This document shows positions 26,178 to 35,341 of a DNA stretch of 64,000 nt, one piece after another. Made by a program: the position numbers and the translations under genes. The first letter of the stretch is position 1, and every line of letters starts with the position of its first letter. The notes beneath the pieces are model-generated. The model made no database searches. It saw only the letters and a list, made by a program, of their open reading frames with translations, and was not told the origin of the DNA. The stretch is from Thalassospira profundimaris (lineage in GTDB: Bacteria > Pseudomonadota > Alphaproteobacteria > Rhodospirillales > Thalassospiraceae), in contig NZ_JPWH01000009.1 of the NCBI RefSeq assembly GCF_003326755.1, forward strand, positions 124,001-188,000, written 5' to 3'.

Positions 26178-29100
26178 ATGGCTTCGCCTGATCAAAATAC
26201 ATCGCAAACCAACACGGCCGATACGGCAAAGTGGCAGTTCTGGGTGGACCGTGGCGGCACCTTTACCGACATCGTGGCCCGCAAACCCGATGGATCGCTG
26301 GTAACGCACAAGTTGCTGTCGGAAAACCCGGAACGCTATAAGGACGCCGCCATTCAGGGCATTCGCGATCTGTTAGGTGTGGCCGATGATGAAGCCATCC
26401 CGGCAGAAAAAATCGAAGCGGTGAAAATGGGCACCACCGTTGCCACCAATGCGCTTTTGGAACGCAAGGGCGACCGCACGGTTCTGGTGACAACCACGGG
26501 CTTTCGCGATGCGCTGCGCATTGCCTATCAAAACCGTCCGCGCCTGTTTGACCGCAACATCAAACTGCCCGAAAGCCTGTATGAACAGGTGATCGAGGCC
26601 GCGGAGCGTTTTAACGCCAATGGCGAAGAACTGACGCCGCTGGATCGTGACCAGTTGCGTACTGATCTGCAGGCCGCCTTTGACGATGGCATTCGCGCCT
26701 GTGCGATTGTGTTCATGCACGGCTATCGCTACAGCGCACACGAACTGGCCGCTGCTGAAATCGCTCGCGAAATCGGCTTTACCCAGGTTTCCGTCAGCCA
26801 CGAAGTCAGCCCGCTGATGAAGCTGGTCTCGCGTGGTGATACCACGGTGGTGGATGCCTACCTTTCGCCCATTCTGCGCCGTTATGTGGACCAGGTGGCA
26901 GGCGAACTGGGCGGTGTGAAGCTGATGTTCATGCAGTCCAACGGCGGGCTGACCGATGCCTCCAAATTTCAGGGCAAGGATGCCATTCTCTCCGGTCCGG
27001 CGGGCGGTGTTGTCGGCATGGTGCGCACCGCCGAGATGGATGGCTTCAAGCAGGTCATCGGCTTTGATATGGGCGGTACCTCGACCGACGTTTCGCATTA
27101 TGACGGCGAATATGAACGCGATTTTGAAACCCAGGTCGCCGGGGTGCGCATGCGCGCGCCGATGATGAAAATTCACACCGTTGCCGCAGGCGGCGGGTCC
27201 ATTCTGCATTTTGATGGTGCGCGTTTCCGTGTTGGCCCCGACAGTGCCGGGGCCAATCCTGGCCCGGCGGCCTATCGTCGCGGCGGGCCGCTGGCCGTGA
27301 CTGACATTAACGTCATGCTGGGCAAGGTCCAGCCCGATTTCTTCCCGCCGGTTTTTGGCCCCGAAGGCAACGAACCGTTGGATGACGCAGCGGTCAAATC
27401 CCGCTTTGCCGAAATGGCCGCCAAAATCAAGGCCGATACCGGCAATGACATGACCAGCGAAGAAGTGGCCGAGGGCTTTTTGCGGATTGCCGTTGAAAAT
27501 ATGGCAAATGCGATCAAGCAGATTTCGGTACAGCGTGGCTATGATGTGTCGGATTATATCCTGCAATGCTTTGGCGGGGCAGGCGGGCAGCATGCCTGCC
27601 AGGTGGCCGATACGCTGGGTATGACCCGTGTTTTTGTCCATCCTTTTGCCGGTGTTCTCTCGGCCTATGGCATGGGCCTGGCTGATATTCGGGCGATGCG
27701 CGAACAGGCGGTTGAAGCCCGCCTTAAAACCGATGAGCTGGCAAATCTGGACCAGCAGCTTGACAAGCTCGGTGTGGAAGCGCGTGGCGAATTGCACGAG
27801 CAAGGTATTGGTGATGATAAAATCCGCCTGCTGAAAAAACTGCATCTGCGCTATGACGGCACCGATAATCCGTTGATCGTTGATTTTGGCACGGCGGACG
27901 ACATCAAGGCCCAGTTTGAAGACCAGCACAAACAGCGTTACGGCTTTGTGATGGAAGAAAAACCCCTGGTGGTCGAGGCGGTCGCGGTTGAAGCCATCGG
28001 CGAAACAGAAAGCTTACCGGATGCCGAAGCCGTGGATGACAGCGACGCATCGGTCAACGCGCTTGCCACCCGCCGTGTGGTGTTTGGCGGCGAGGCGCAT
28101 GAGACACCGTTTTATAAACGCGAAGACATGAAGCCGGGTGCGGTTGTGACCGGCCCCGCGGTGGTTGTTGAACCGGTTGGTACCACCGTGATTGATCCGG
28201 GCTGGGAAGCCAGGGTTAATGGTCGGGATCATCTGGTTCTCACCCGCGTGGTGCCGCTTAAACGGACCGAGGCGATTGGCACCGAAGCAGACCCGGTGAT
28301 GCTGGAAGTGTTCAACAATCTGTTCATGAATATTGCCGAACAGATGGGGGTGACGCTCGCCAATACCTCCTATTCGGTCAATATCAAGGAACGGCTCGAT
28401 TTCTCCTGCGCGCTGTTTGACCAGCAGGGCCTGCTCATTGCCAATGCCCCGCACATGCCGGTGCATCTGGGCTCAATGGGGGAATCCGTCCAGGCGGTGA
28501 TGACCAAAAATGCCGGGAATATGAAGCCGGGCGATGTGTATATCCTGAACGACCCGTATAATGGCGGCACCCATTTGCCGGACATTACCGCGATCACCCC
28601 GGTCTTTGACGATGCGGGCAAGGATATTCTGTTTTATGTCGCCTCGCGCGGGCATCACGCCGATGTGGGTGGGATCACGCCGGGTTCCATGCCGCCCAAT
28701 TCCCGCGTGCTGGAGGAAGAAGGCGTTCTGATCGACAATTTCAAACTGGTTGATCAGGGCAAATTCGATGAAGCCGGGCTGCGCGCCCTGCTCGAAGGGG
28801 CGACCTATCCGGCACGTAACCCCTATCAGAACATTGCCGACCTGCAGGCCCAGATCGCAGCCAATGAAAAGGGCGTTCAGGAACTGCGCAAGATGGTCGA
28901 TCATTTCGGTCTGGACGTGGTTCATGCCTATATGAAGCATGTGCAGGACAATGCCGAAGAAAGTGTTCGCCGGGTGCTCGAAGGGCTGAATGACGGTGAA
29001 TTTGCCTATGAAATGGATAACGGGGCCGTTGTCCGTGTCAAAGTCACCATCGACAAGGCCAACCGGTCGGCCACGGTGGATTTCACTGGCACATCCAGCC

Positions 29101-29816
29101 AGCTGGATAACAACTTCAACGCGCCTTCGGCGGTCACGCGCGCGGCCGTGCTTTATGTGTTCAGGACGCTGGTCGATGATGACATTCCGCTCAATGCGGG
29201 TTGCCTGAAGCCGGTGAACCTGATTGTGCCCGAAGGCTCGATGCTCAACCCCGTGCATCCCGCCGCCGTGGTGGCCGGGAATGTTGAAACCAGCCAGCAT
29301 GTTACCGATGCGCTTTATGCCGCCCTTGGCACCATGTCGGGGGCGCAGGGCACGATGAACAACTTCACCTATGGCAATGACCAGCACCAGTATTACGAAA
29401 CCATCTGTGGTGGTACGGGGGCTGGTCCGGGCTATAACGGCACGTCGGGTGTGCATACCCATATGACCAACTCGCGCCTGACCGACCCCGAAGTGCTGGA
29501 ATGGCGTTTTCCGGTCCTGCTCGAAAGTTTTGGTATCCGTACCGGTTCGGGCGGTGAAGGTAAATTCAGGGGCGGGGACGGCACCGTGCGCCGCATTCGC
29601 TTCCTTGAAAAAATGACCGCCTCGATCCTGTCGAACCATCGTCGCGTGCCGGGGCAGGCCGTGGCAGGCGGCCAACCGGGCAAACTCGGCCGCAATGCGG
29701 TTGAACGCACCGATGGCACGATTACCGAACTCAAAGGTACCGACGGTGCCGAAATGAATCCTGGTGACGTTTTCATCATCGAAACGCCCGGCGGTGGGGG
29801 GTACGGTAAGGCCTAA
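26178..29816 (+). CDS. 5-oxoprolinase (ATP-hydrolysing), fused HyuA-HyuB
   Basis: Cytoplasmic enzyme of 1212 residues joining the two hydantoinase/oxoprolinase subunits in one chain. The HyuA part (about 1-690) has the ATPase-fold motifs GGTFTD at 26-31, FDMGGTSTDVS and TVAAGGGSI. The HyuB part (about 700-1212) has NLFMNIAEQMGVTL, LNDPYNGGTHLPDIT and SRGHHADVGG. This fused layout is that of eukaryotic and bacterial OplAH, which opens 5-oxo-L-proline to glutamate at the cost of ATP. Hydantoin-type substrates remain possible. It follows the TRAP genes by 74 nt with AAGGAG before the ATG. Confidence 0.9.
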   Translation: MASPDQNTSQTNTADTAKWQFWVDRGGTFTDIVARKPDGSLVTHKLLSENPERYKDAAIQGIRDLLGVADDEAIPAEKIEAVKMGTTVATNALLERKGDRTVLVTTTGFRDALRIAYQNRPRLFDRNIKLPESLYEQVIEAAERFNANGEELTPLDRDQLRTDLQAAFDDGIRACAIVFMHGYRYSAHELAAAEIAREIGFTQVSVSHEVSPLMKLVSRGDTTVVDAYLSPILRRYVDQVAGELGGVKLMFMQSNGGLTDASKFQGKDAILSGPAGGVVGMVRTAEMDGFKQVIGFDMGGTSTDVSHYDGEYERDFETQVAGVRMRAPMMKIHTVAAGGGSILHFDGARFRVGPDSAGANPGPAAYRRGGPLAVTDINVMLGKVQPDFFPPVFGPEGNEPLDDAAVKSRFAEMAAKIKADTGNDMTSEEVAEGFLRIAVENMANAIKQISVQRGYDVSDYILQCFGGAGGQHACQVADTLGMTRVFVHPFAGVLSAYGMGLADIRAMREQAVEARLKTDELANLDQQLDKLGVEARGELHEQGIGDDKIRLLKKLHLRYDGTDNPLIVDFGTADDIKAQFEDQHKQRYGFVMEEKPLVVEAVAVEAIGETESLPDAEAVDDSDASVNALATRRVVFGGEAHETPFYKREDMKPGAVVTGPAVVVEPVGTTVIDPGWEARVNGRDHLVLTRVVPLKRTEAIGTEADPVMLEVFNNLFMNIAEQMGVTLANTSYSVNIKERLDFSCALFDQQGLLIANAPHMPVHLGSMGESVQAVMTKNAGNMKPGDVYILNDPYNGGTHLPDITAITPVFDDAGKDILFYVASRGHHADVGGITPGSMPPNSRVLEEEGVLIDNFKLVDQGKFDEAGLRALLEGATYPARNPYQNIADLQAQIAANEKGVQELRKMVDHFGLDVVHAYMKHVQDNAEESVRRVLEGLNDGEFAYEMDNGAVVRVKVTIDKANRSATVDFTGTSSQLDNNFNAPSAVTRAAVLYVFRTLVDDDIPLNAGCLKPVNLIVPEGSMLNPVHPAAVVAGNVETSQHVTDALYAALGTMSGAQGTMNNFTYGNDQHQYYETICGGTGAGPGYNGTSGVHTHMTNSRLTDPEVLEWRFPVLLESFGIRTGSGGEGKFRGGDGTVRRIRFLEKMTASILSNHRRVPGQAVAGGQPGKLGRNAVERTDGTITELKGTDGAEMNPGDVFIIETPGGGGYGKA

Positions 29817-29851
29817 GCCTGCCCCTGATTCTTGCTAACGCACATTCCATT

Positions 29852-29889
29852 ACCGGGCTGCATTCTTGTGTGGCCCGGTTTTCTGTTTT
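29852..29889 (+). terminator. intrinsic terminator after the oxoprolinase gene
   Basis: ACCGGGC (29852-29858) and GCCCGGT (29873-29879) form a 7-bp stem followed by TTTCTGTTTT, about 35 nt after the stop codon. Confidence 0.75.
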
Positions 29890-29918
29890 GAGGCAATCAG
29901 GCTTGCGAGGGCCAATTA

Positions 29919-30128
29919 TTGGCCTGTTTTGTAGTTGCGCATGATTTCGGTGATCATAATCCGCCGCATATACATGTTATTGGCGCTGATTTTGCTGCCA
30001 AAATAAGAATCCTTGATGCCGAAATTTTTGCCGGACAATTGCTGGGCAAGATTGGCAAACAGGCATGTGCTTACGTTGTTACCCATAAGAATCGTTTGAT
30101 GGCGATTTGGCAGGATTATAACGGATGA
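29919..30128 (+). CDS. DUF4160-family small protein
   Basis: Protein of 69 residues with the family hallmark HNPPHIHV near residue 13-20. The remainder (AKIRILDAEIFAGQLLGKIGKQ) fits the DUF4160 pattern. It starts at TTG 29919 with GAGG 8 nt upstream; no ATG is available in frame after the upstream stop. It overlaps the next gene by 4 nt (ATGA). DUF4160 and DUF2442 genes are often paired, and a toxin-antitoxin role has been suggested for such pairs, but no function is shown here. Confidence 0.75.
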   Translation: MACFVVAHDFGDHNPPHIHVIGADFAAKIRILDAEIFAGQLLGKIGKQACAYVVTHKNRLMAIWQDYNG

Positions 30129-30625
30129 CAGGTGAAAATATGAAACGTCTTGAAAGTATAACTGTTTCAGAACAGCCTTTTACGCTGATTTTGCAGTGGC
30201 AGGACGGAACACGGCAAAACGCTGATCTGTCTGGTCTGATTGCTCTGTCACGTCACTTTTCCGTTTTTGCCAATGATCCCGCAGCCTTTGCGAAGGTGCG
30301 CATCATAAACTGGGGGCACGGCATTGAATGGGAAAACGGGTTGGACTTTAGCGCCGAAAACTTGGCCCGGATCGCAAATGAACAATCCGATGAGGACGGA
30401 CGTGTTTTGATTGAAGGTTTTCAAAAGCGTTTCAAGCTGACGAATGAACAGGTCGGCCAAGCCTTGGGGTATCGTGTCAGTCAGATCAAGAATTTCAAAT
30501 CCGGTCATACGGCCGTTTCACTAGCTGTTCGCATCGCTATTCATACGATGGAGCATGAACCGACTGTTTTATATGCGCGCATGAGAAATGCCCTTAAATC
30601 AGATCGTTTGAAAACGTCAGCGTGA
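30125..30625 (+). CDS. DUF2442 protein with C-terminal helix-turn-helix
   Basis: Protein of 166 residues. The first ~85 residues match the DUF2442 fold (FTLILQWQDGTRQNADLSGL, then VRIINWGHGIEWENGLDFSAENL). The C-terminal part (FKLTNEQVGQALGYRVSQIKNFKSGHTAVSLAVRIAI) reads as an Xre-like helix-turn-helix. In a toxin-antitoxin reading this would be the DNA-binding partner of the DUF4160 protein. The ATG at 30140 with AGGTGA just upstream is an alternative start. The pair is less GC-rich than its neighbours, which may hint at acquisition. Confidence 0.78.
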   Translation: MTGENMKRLESITVSEQPFTLILQWQDGTRQNADLSGLIALSRHFSVFANDPAAFAKVRIINWGHGIEWENGLDFSAENLARIANEQSDEDGRVLIEGFQKRFKLTNEQVGQALGYRVSQIKNFKSGHTAVSLAVRIAIHTMEHEPTVLYARMRNALKSDRLKTSA

Positions 30626-30830
30626 TTTAACTTTCCTTATGTTCACCGGGTTGAGCGGATCTGGATTGTCTGTTTGAGGCGGTTTTAACTGTCACTTGTC
30701 CGGAGAGGGCACCCCGCGAAATAAAGGGCGATCAGCAGGCCTTGCCGCGGGCTTTGAAATGGTTACATTTGCCGGGGTTGCAAATGGTTGCACCATCCTT
30801 TTCCCGCTTCATTCGACAGGACAGGCTCTT

Positions 30831-32492
30831 TTGAAATTCATCATCGAGTATCAGCGTTACGCGGTTCTTGCCCTGGTAACGTTTCTGGCGATTGTATCGC
30901 TGCTGTGTGTGCCGTTAAGTGCCTGGTTCTGGCTGCCTTTCATTGTGTTTGGGGCGCTGGGGATGGTGGGGATTTATGATTTGCGCCAGTCGCGCCATTC
31001 GATCCTGCGCAACTATCCCGTAAGCGGCCATATCCGCTTTATTCTGGAAAGTTTCCGCCCGGAAATCCGTCAATATATGATCGAAAGCGACCATGACGAG
31101 GTGCCGTTCAGCCGCCAGTCGCGCGGGCTGGTCTATCAGCGCGCCAAGGGGGCGGAGGATAAACGGCCCTTTGGCACCATCGAAAATGTCTATGCGTCGG
31201 GCTATGCCTGGCTGACCCATTCCGTCTCGCCCACTGTGATCCCGGACAAGGATTTTCGTGTGCGCGTTGGCGGTTCGCAATGCAAGCAGCCCTACGATGC
31301 CAGCTTGTATAATATCTCCGCCATGAGCTTTGGTGCCCTGTCGGGCAATGCCATTTTGGCGCTGAACAAGGGGGCAAAAAAGGGGGGCTTTGCCCATGAT
31401 ACCGGCGAAGGCAGTATTAGCCGTTATCACCGCCAGGGTGGGGGCGATCTGATTTATCAGGTGGCGTCGGGTTATTTTGGCTGTCGTAATGAGGACGGGA
31501 CTTTTTCGGCAGAAAAATTCGCCGAAACGGCTGCTGATCCCCAGGTCAAAATGATCGAGGTGAAGCTAAGCCAGGGGGCAAAGCCCGGGCATGGCGGCAT
31601 GTTGCCCGCTGCCAAAATTACCGAGGAAATTGCCGAGGCGCGTGGTATTCCAATGGGGATGGATTGTATTTCCCCTGCCGCCCATCGCACCTTTTCAACC
31701 CCCATCGGGTTGATGGAATTTATCGCCCAGTTGCGGGACCTTTCCGGTGGCAAGCCGGTAGGATTCAAGCTGTGTATCGGTCATCGCCGGGAATTTATGT
31801 GCATCGTCAAGGCGATGTTGAAAACCGGCATTCTGCCCGATTTTATTGTCGTCGATGGCAAGGAAGGCGGCACCGGGGCTGCCCCGGTGGAGTTTGCCAA
31901 CCGGGTGGGGATGCCGATGCACGAAGGCCTGACCTTTGTCCATAATGCCCTGCGCGGAGCAGGCATTCGTAACGAGATCAAAATTGGTGCGGCGGGTAAA
32001 ATCGTTTCGGCCTTTGATATTGCCCAGGTTCTGGCGCTGGGGGCGGACTGGTGCAATGCGGCGCGCGGTTTCATGTTTGCCCTGGGCTGTATCCAGGCGC
32101 AATCGTGCCATACCAACAAATGCCCGGTCGGCATTGCCACCCAGGACCCGGTACGCCAGCGCGCAGTGGATGTGGGCGATAAAAGCGAGCGTGTTGCCCG
32201 TTTCCACCATAATACCCTGCACGCCCTGGCCGAAATTACGGGAGCCGCCGGGCTGAGTGACCCGCGCAATTTCATGCCCTATCATTTCATGTTCCGCCAA
32301 AAGGATAATGAATTCCTTGATGGGAATGAAATGTACCCCTACCTGCCGGAGGGGTTTCTGGTTTCCGGCCCGGAAATACCCGAACTGTCAGACTGGCACA
32401 GCCGCTGGGACCGTTCATCGGCCGAAACTTTTGCCCCGTCCGAAATTCCCTTCGGGCCGTTCAAAAAGCGCGAGATGGTGCATAACGCCTGA
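30831..32492 (+). CDS. FMN-binding glutamate synthase family protein (membrane-anchored, stand-alone)
   Basis: Protein of 553 residues. Two N-terminal helices (YAVLALVTFLAIVSLLCVPL and AWFWLPFIVFGALGMVGIY) are followed by a glutamate-synthase FMN barrel: FGALSGNAI, HDTGEGSIS, LSQGAKPGHGGMLP and IVVDGKEGGTGAAP. The iron-sulfur type cysteine pattern C-x5-C-x4-C (GCIQAQSCHTNKCPVG) is intact near residues 418-430. The amidotransferase domain of GltB is absent, so it cannot use glutamine by itself. The TTG at 30831 is preferred because the longer frame upstream looks non-coding; the start is uncertain. Its physiological role is not established. Confidence 0.88.
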   Translation: MKFIIEYQRYAVLALVTFLAIVSLLCVPLSAWFWLPFIVFGALGMVGIYDLRQSRHSILRNYPVSGHIRFILESFRPEIRQYMIESDHDEVPFSRQSRGLVYQRAKGAEDKRPFGTIENVYASGYAWLTHSVSPTVIPDKDFRVRVGGSQCKQPYDASLYNISAMSFGALSGNAILALNKGAKKGGFAHDTGEGSISRYHRQGGGDLIYQVASGYFGCRNEDGTFSAEKFAETAADPQVKMIEVKLSQGAKPGHGGMLPAAKITEEIAEARGIPMGMDCISPAAHRTFSTPIGLMEFIAQLRDLSGGKPVGFKLCIGHRREFMCIVKAMLKTGILPDFIVVDGKEGGTGAAPVEFANRVGMPMHEGLTFVHNALRGAGIRNEIKIGAAGKIVSAFDIAQVLALGADWCNAARGFMFALGCIQAQSCHTNKCPVGIATQDPVRQRAVDVGDKSERVARFHHNTLHALAEITGAAGLSDPRNFMPYHFMFRQKDNEFLDGNEMYPYLPEGFLVSGPEIPELSDWHSRWDRSSAETFAPSEIPFGPFKKREMVHNA

Positions 32493-32520
32493 TTAACAGG
32501 ATTGAGCAGGAAAACTGACA

Positions 32521-32559
32521 GCGGGGCAGGTTTGAAAGATCTGCCCCGCTTTATATTTT
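32521..32559 (+). terminator. intrinsic terminator after the glutamate-synthase-like gene
   Basis: GCGGGGCAG (32521-32529) and CTGCCCCGC (32541-32549) form a 9-bp stem followed by a T-rich tail (TTTATATTTT). Confidence 0.88.
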
Positions 32560-32683
32560 GTGACCTGCTGTTGTTTTCGGCATTGTTCGTAAGAGGATGC
32601 GCGTTGCTGCCCGTTATGTCGGGCGGGGTGACCATAAACAGCAACCGAGTTGCCACACCACACACTACCCAGCCTGACAATTG

Positions 32684-33220
32684 TTACAATCCGAACGCGG
32701 TTTTTGTGCGCCTGTCGTGAATGTTTGCCAGGGCCGTGCCAGGGTTTTCATCATCAAAGGAGTCAAGGGCGGACTGTCCCACCTGATTGATCCAGAACCG
32801 GTCAAGCAGGGCAAGCTGGCTTGCGGGTAAAGGGCCAAATCGCGAAGTTTCAATACCGACAAGGGCCGCATGCGCCCCGGACAACGGGGTGGGAGAAAAC
32901 TGGCAGGTAATACGATGCGCAAAGGCAGGTGCACCCTCGCCCAAAACCGGTACGTTATCGGAAAGTACACTGTCATCGGCATGGCGATAGGCAATGCGAT
33001 CTGGCAGGATCTGGTAGATGAGTGTGACGCGATTGTGCGCCTCATCCATATCGGGCCACGTTAGCAAACGAAAGCGCAGACCTGCATTTTCAACACCCGG
33101 CAGGGCAACACGGCAGATATCGACCTGATACATATCCTGTTTTTCGCCGCCTGCCAAAAGCAGCGCCAGCAACAGCCCCGGCAAAATTTGCCAGCTCCTG
33201 ATGATCCATCCCTGGCCCAT
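32684..33220 (-). CDS. hypothetical exported or membrane-anchored protein
   Basis: Protein of 178 residues not matched to a known family by eye. The N-terminus (IIRSWQILPGLLLALLLAGGEK) looks like a signal peptide or anchor. The rest is a mixed domain with two cysteines (VDICRVAL and HRITCQF) that could form a disulfide in the periplasm. It lies between a terminator and the AIM24 gene and is divergent from the latter. Coding is supported by its length, the signal sequence and codon use like its neighbours. Confidence 0.62.
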   Translation of the reverse strand: MGQGWIIRSWQILPGLLLALLLAGGEKQDMYQVDICRVALPGVENAGLRFRLLTWPDMDEAHNRVTLIYQILPDRIAYRHADDSVLSDNVPVLGEGAPAFAHRITCQFSPTPLSGAHAALVGIETSRFGPLPASQLALLDRFWINQVGQSALDSFDDENPGTALANIHDRRTKTAFGL

Positions 33221-33439
33221 ATCGCCACCCTATTTTTGAGGATAGGTTATGATGTAAGTTTTACGGGAATTGTCAAAGGGAAACAAACTCAATGCCCCGC
33301 ACCTGTCATAATCCTGCCCTGTTTTGACCGGCAAATTTGATTATCCGGGTTCGGAACGATATGCAGGAGAGTAACGTTGCAGTTCTGGTTCGCCCGGCAG
33401 GCGGGCCTGTCTTGACACCCATAATGCAAAGGATATTCC

Positions 33440-34147
33440 GTGGCAGACGTTATCGATTATGAAATCATCGGCAGTGAAATGCAGTTGGTCGAAATTGAAC
33501 TTGATCCTGGCGAAGGGGTTCGCGCCGAGGCAGGGGCCATGATGTATATGGGCCACGGCATCACGATGCAGACCAACACCGGCGGTGGCCTGTTTTCCGG
33601 TTTTAAACGTATGCTGTCGGGCGAAAGCTTTTTTATCACAAGCTTTGTCCATGAAGGGGAAGGCAAGGGGCATGTCGCCTTTGCTGCACCCTATCCGGGC
33701 AAGGTGATTGACCTTAATCTGCGCGATTTTGGCGGCACCATTCTGTGCCAGAAAGACGGTTTTTTATGTGCCGCAGCGGGTATTGATATTGATGTCGCCT
33801 TTTCCAAACGTGTTGGTGCGGGGCTGTTTGGCGGCGAAGGCTTTATTTTGCAGCGGCTGACCGGCGATGGCATGGCCTTTGTTCACGCGGGTGGCACGAT
33901 CGTGCGCAAGGATTTGCAACCGGGCCAGCGCATGCGGGTTGATACCGGTGCCTTGGTCGCCATGACCGACAGTGTGGATTATTCCGTCGATTTTGTCGGC
34001 GGGTTCCGCAATGCGCTGTTTGGCGGCGAGGGGCTGTTTATCACCACCCTGGAAGGCCCCGGCACCGTGTGGCTGCAAAGCCTGCCTTTTGCCCGCCTGG
34101 CCGACCGTATTGCTGCCGCCCTGCCCAAGGACCGCAACAAGGACTGA
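33440..34147 (+). CDS. AIM24/TIGR00266-family protein
   Basis: Protein of 235 residues with a repeated beta-rich fold. Family landmarks are QLVEIELDPGEGVRAEAGAMMYM near the N-terminus, then GGGLFSGFKRMLSGESFF and a second similar block with GGFRNALFGGEGLFITTLEGPG. The biochemical role of this family in bacteria is not settled. The GTG start at 33440 has AAGGAT 6 nt upstream. A strong terminator follows. Confidence 0.9.
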   Translation: MADVIDYEIIGSEMQLVEIELDPGEGVRAEAGAMMYMGHGITMQTNTGGGLFSGFKRMLSGESFFITSFVHEGEGKGHVAFAAPYPGKVIDLNLRDFGGTILCQKDGFLCAAAGIDIDVAFSKRVGAGLFGGEGFILQRLTGDGMAFVHAGGTIVRKDLQPGQRMRVDTGALVAMTDSVDYSVDFVGGFRNALFGGEGLFITTLEGPGTVWLQSLPFARLADRIAAALPKDRNKD

Positions 34148-34181
34148 TTTTCAGCCCGTTCAGTTCGATGGAACTTGTCCG

Positions 34182-34217
34182 CCGCCGCCCTCATATTGCC
34201 GGGCGGCGGTTTTGTTT
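34182..34217 (+). terminator. intrinsic terminator after the AIM24 gene
   Basis: CCGCCGCCC (34182-34190) and GGGCGGCGG (34201-34209) form a 9-bp GC stem followed by TTTTGTTTT. It lies between the convergent AIM24 and LysR genes. Confidence 0.9.
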
Positions 34218-35176
34218 TATGACGGGGCGGGGGCGTTCGGTGTCTTGGCCCTTTCTGTGTTTCTGTCTTTGCCACGGCTGGCATTGCCATCCGCGATCAT
34301 ATCGCAGGCCCAGTTGGCAAAGGCTGTAACCTGGCTTTGCCGGTGCGGGGCGGCGCGTGATGTCAGGACATAGCCGCGCTCGGATGTCAGGGTCATGGTG
34401 CTGGCCGGCACCAGTTGGCTGCTTTGCAAATGCTGCTCTAACAAGGCCGTCCAGCCCAGCGCCACCCCCTGCCCGGAAAGGGCGGCAGATAACACCAGCA
34501 AATAGGTGTTAAAGCGATGCCCGCTGAGCGCACCGCCGGGAGAGTGCCCGGCGGTGCGCAGCCAGCTTTCCCAGTTAAACCAGCGATTTTCAATTTCGCT
34601 ATCCAGATGCAACAGCGGCATTTTGCATAGATCTGCCGGTGTTTGGGCCACGCCATATTGCGCGAGAAAGGCCGGGCTGCACACCGGTGTGACCCGTTCG
34701 GCCAGCAGCAATATCCCCTGTGGCCCGCAATGGCCGAAGGACAGTTCGACGTCGATATTGGCATCCATGCCAAACCGTCCGGTCTGGTTGGTGACAATAT
34801 TGACTTCAATATCGGGGAAGCGGGCAGTGAAATCGGCCAGATGTGGCATCAGGATAAAGGATGCAAAGGCAAAATCCGTCCCCACACTGATGCGGGTGCT
34901 GCGCCTTGTGCGGATGGTTTCCACCGTCCGGTCGATCTGGCCCAGGGCTGCGCTGACACTGTCATATAATTCCTGCCCCGCACCGGTCAGGGCGACACCG
35001 CGATGTAACCGGCGAAACAGGGGCTGGTTTAACTGGTCTTCCAGCAGCGTGACCTGATGGCTGACGGCAGGTTGTCCAATGCCAAGTTCCTGTGCCGCAC
35101 GGGTAAAGCTGCCGCAGCGTGCAGCGGCCTCAAAGGCGATCAGGGCATGGGGCGAGCGGATGTTTCCATATTTCAT
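34217..35176 (-). CDS. LysR-family transcriptional regulator, divergent from betC
   Basis: Regulator of 319 residues. The N-terminal winged helix (SFTRAAQELGIGQPAVSHQVTLLEDQLNQPLFRR) is typical of the GcvA-like LysR branch. The effector-binding domain follows from about residue 90. The last ~20 residues are charged and non-conserved. It is divergent from the choline-sulfatase gene with 165 nt between the starts. LysR-type control of betC by choline sulfate or choline is known in rhizobia, so this is its likely role. Confidence 0.9.
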   Translation of the reverse strand: MKYGNIRSPHALIAFEAAARCGSFTRAAQELGIGQPAVSHQVTLLEDQLNQPLFRRLHRGVALTGAGQELYDSVSAALGQIDRTVETIRTRRSTRISVGTDFAFASFILMPHLADFTARFPDIEVNIVTNQTGRFGMDANIDVELSFGHCGPQGILLLAERVTPVCSPAFLAQYGVAQTPADLCKMPLLHLDSEIENRWFNWESWLRTAGHSPGGALSGHRFNTYLLVLSAALSGQGVALGWTALLEQHLQSSQLVPASTMTLTSERGYVLTSRAAPHRQSQVTAFANWACDMIADGNASRGKDRNTERAKTPNAPAPS

Positions 35177-35341
35177 GCCATTAATATTATCGATGCCAAA
35201 GATGAATACAAGCGGTCTTCACAAGAACCATTCAAATGCTAAACAGCAATGATAATGCAAGGTGCACAGGGTCTTTGCATCGATTGGGCGCCTGCCTGTG
35301 CTGCCTTGACGGTCATTCATAAAATCAGGGGGATATACGCG

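Noticed and set aside
26373-29675. Large open frames on the minus strand opposite the oxoprolinase gene (26373-27929 and 28473-29675)
   Set aside because: They are mirror frames of a GC-rich gene with strong family motifs on the plus strand; their translations are rich in His, Gly and Asn with no recognisable domain.
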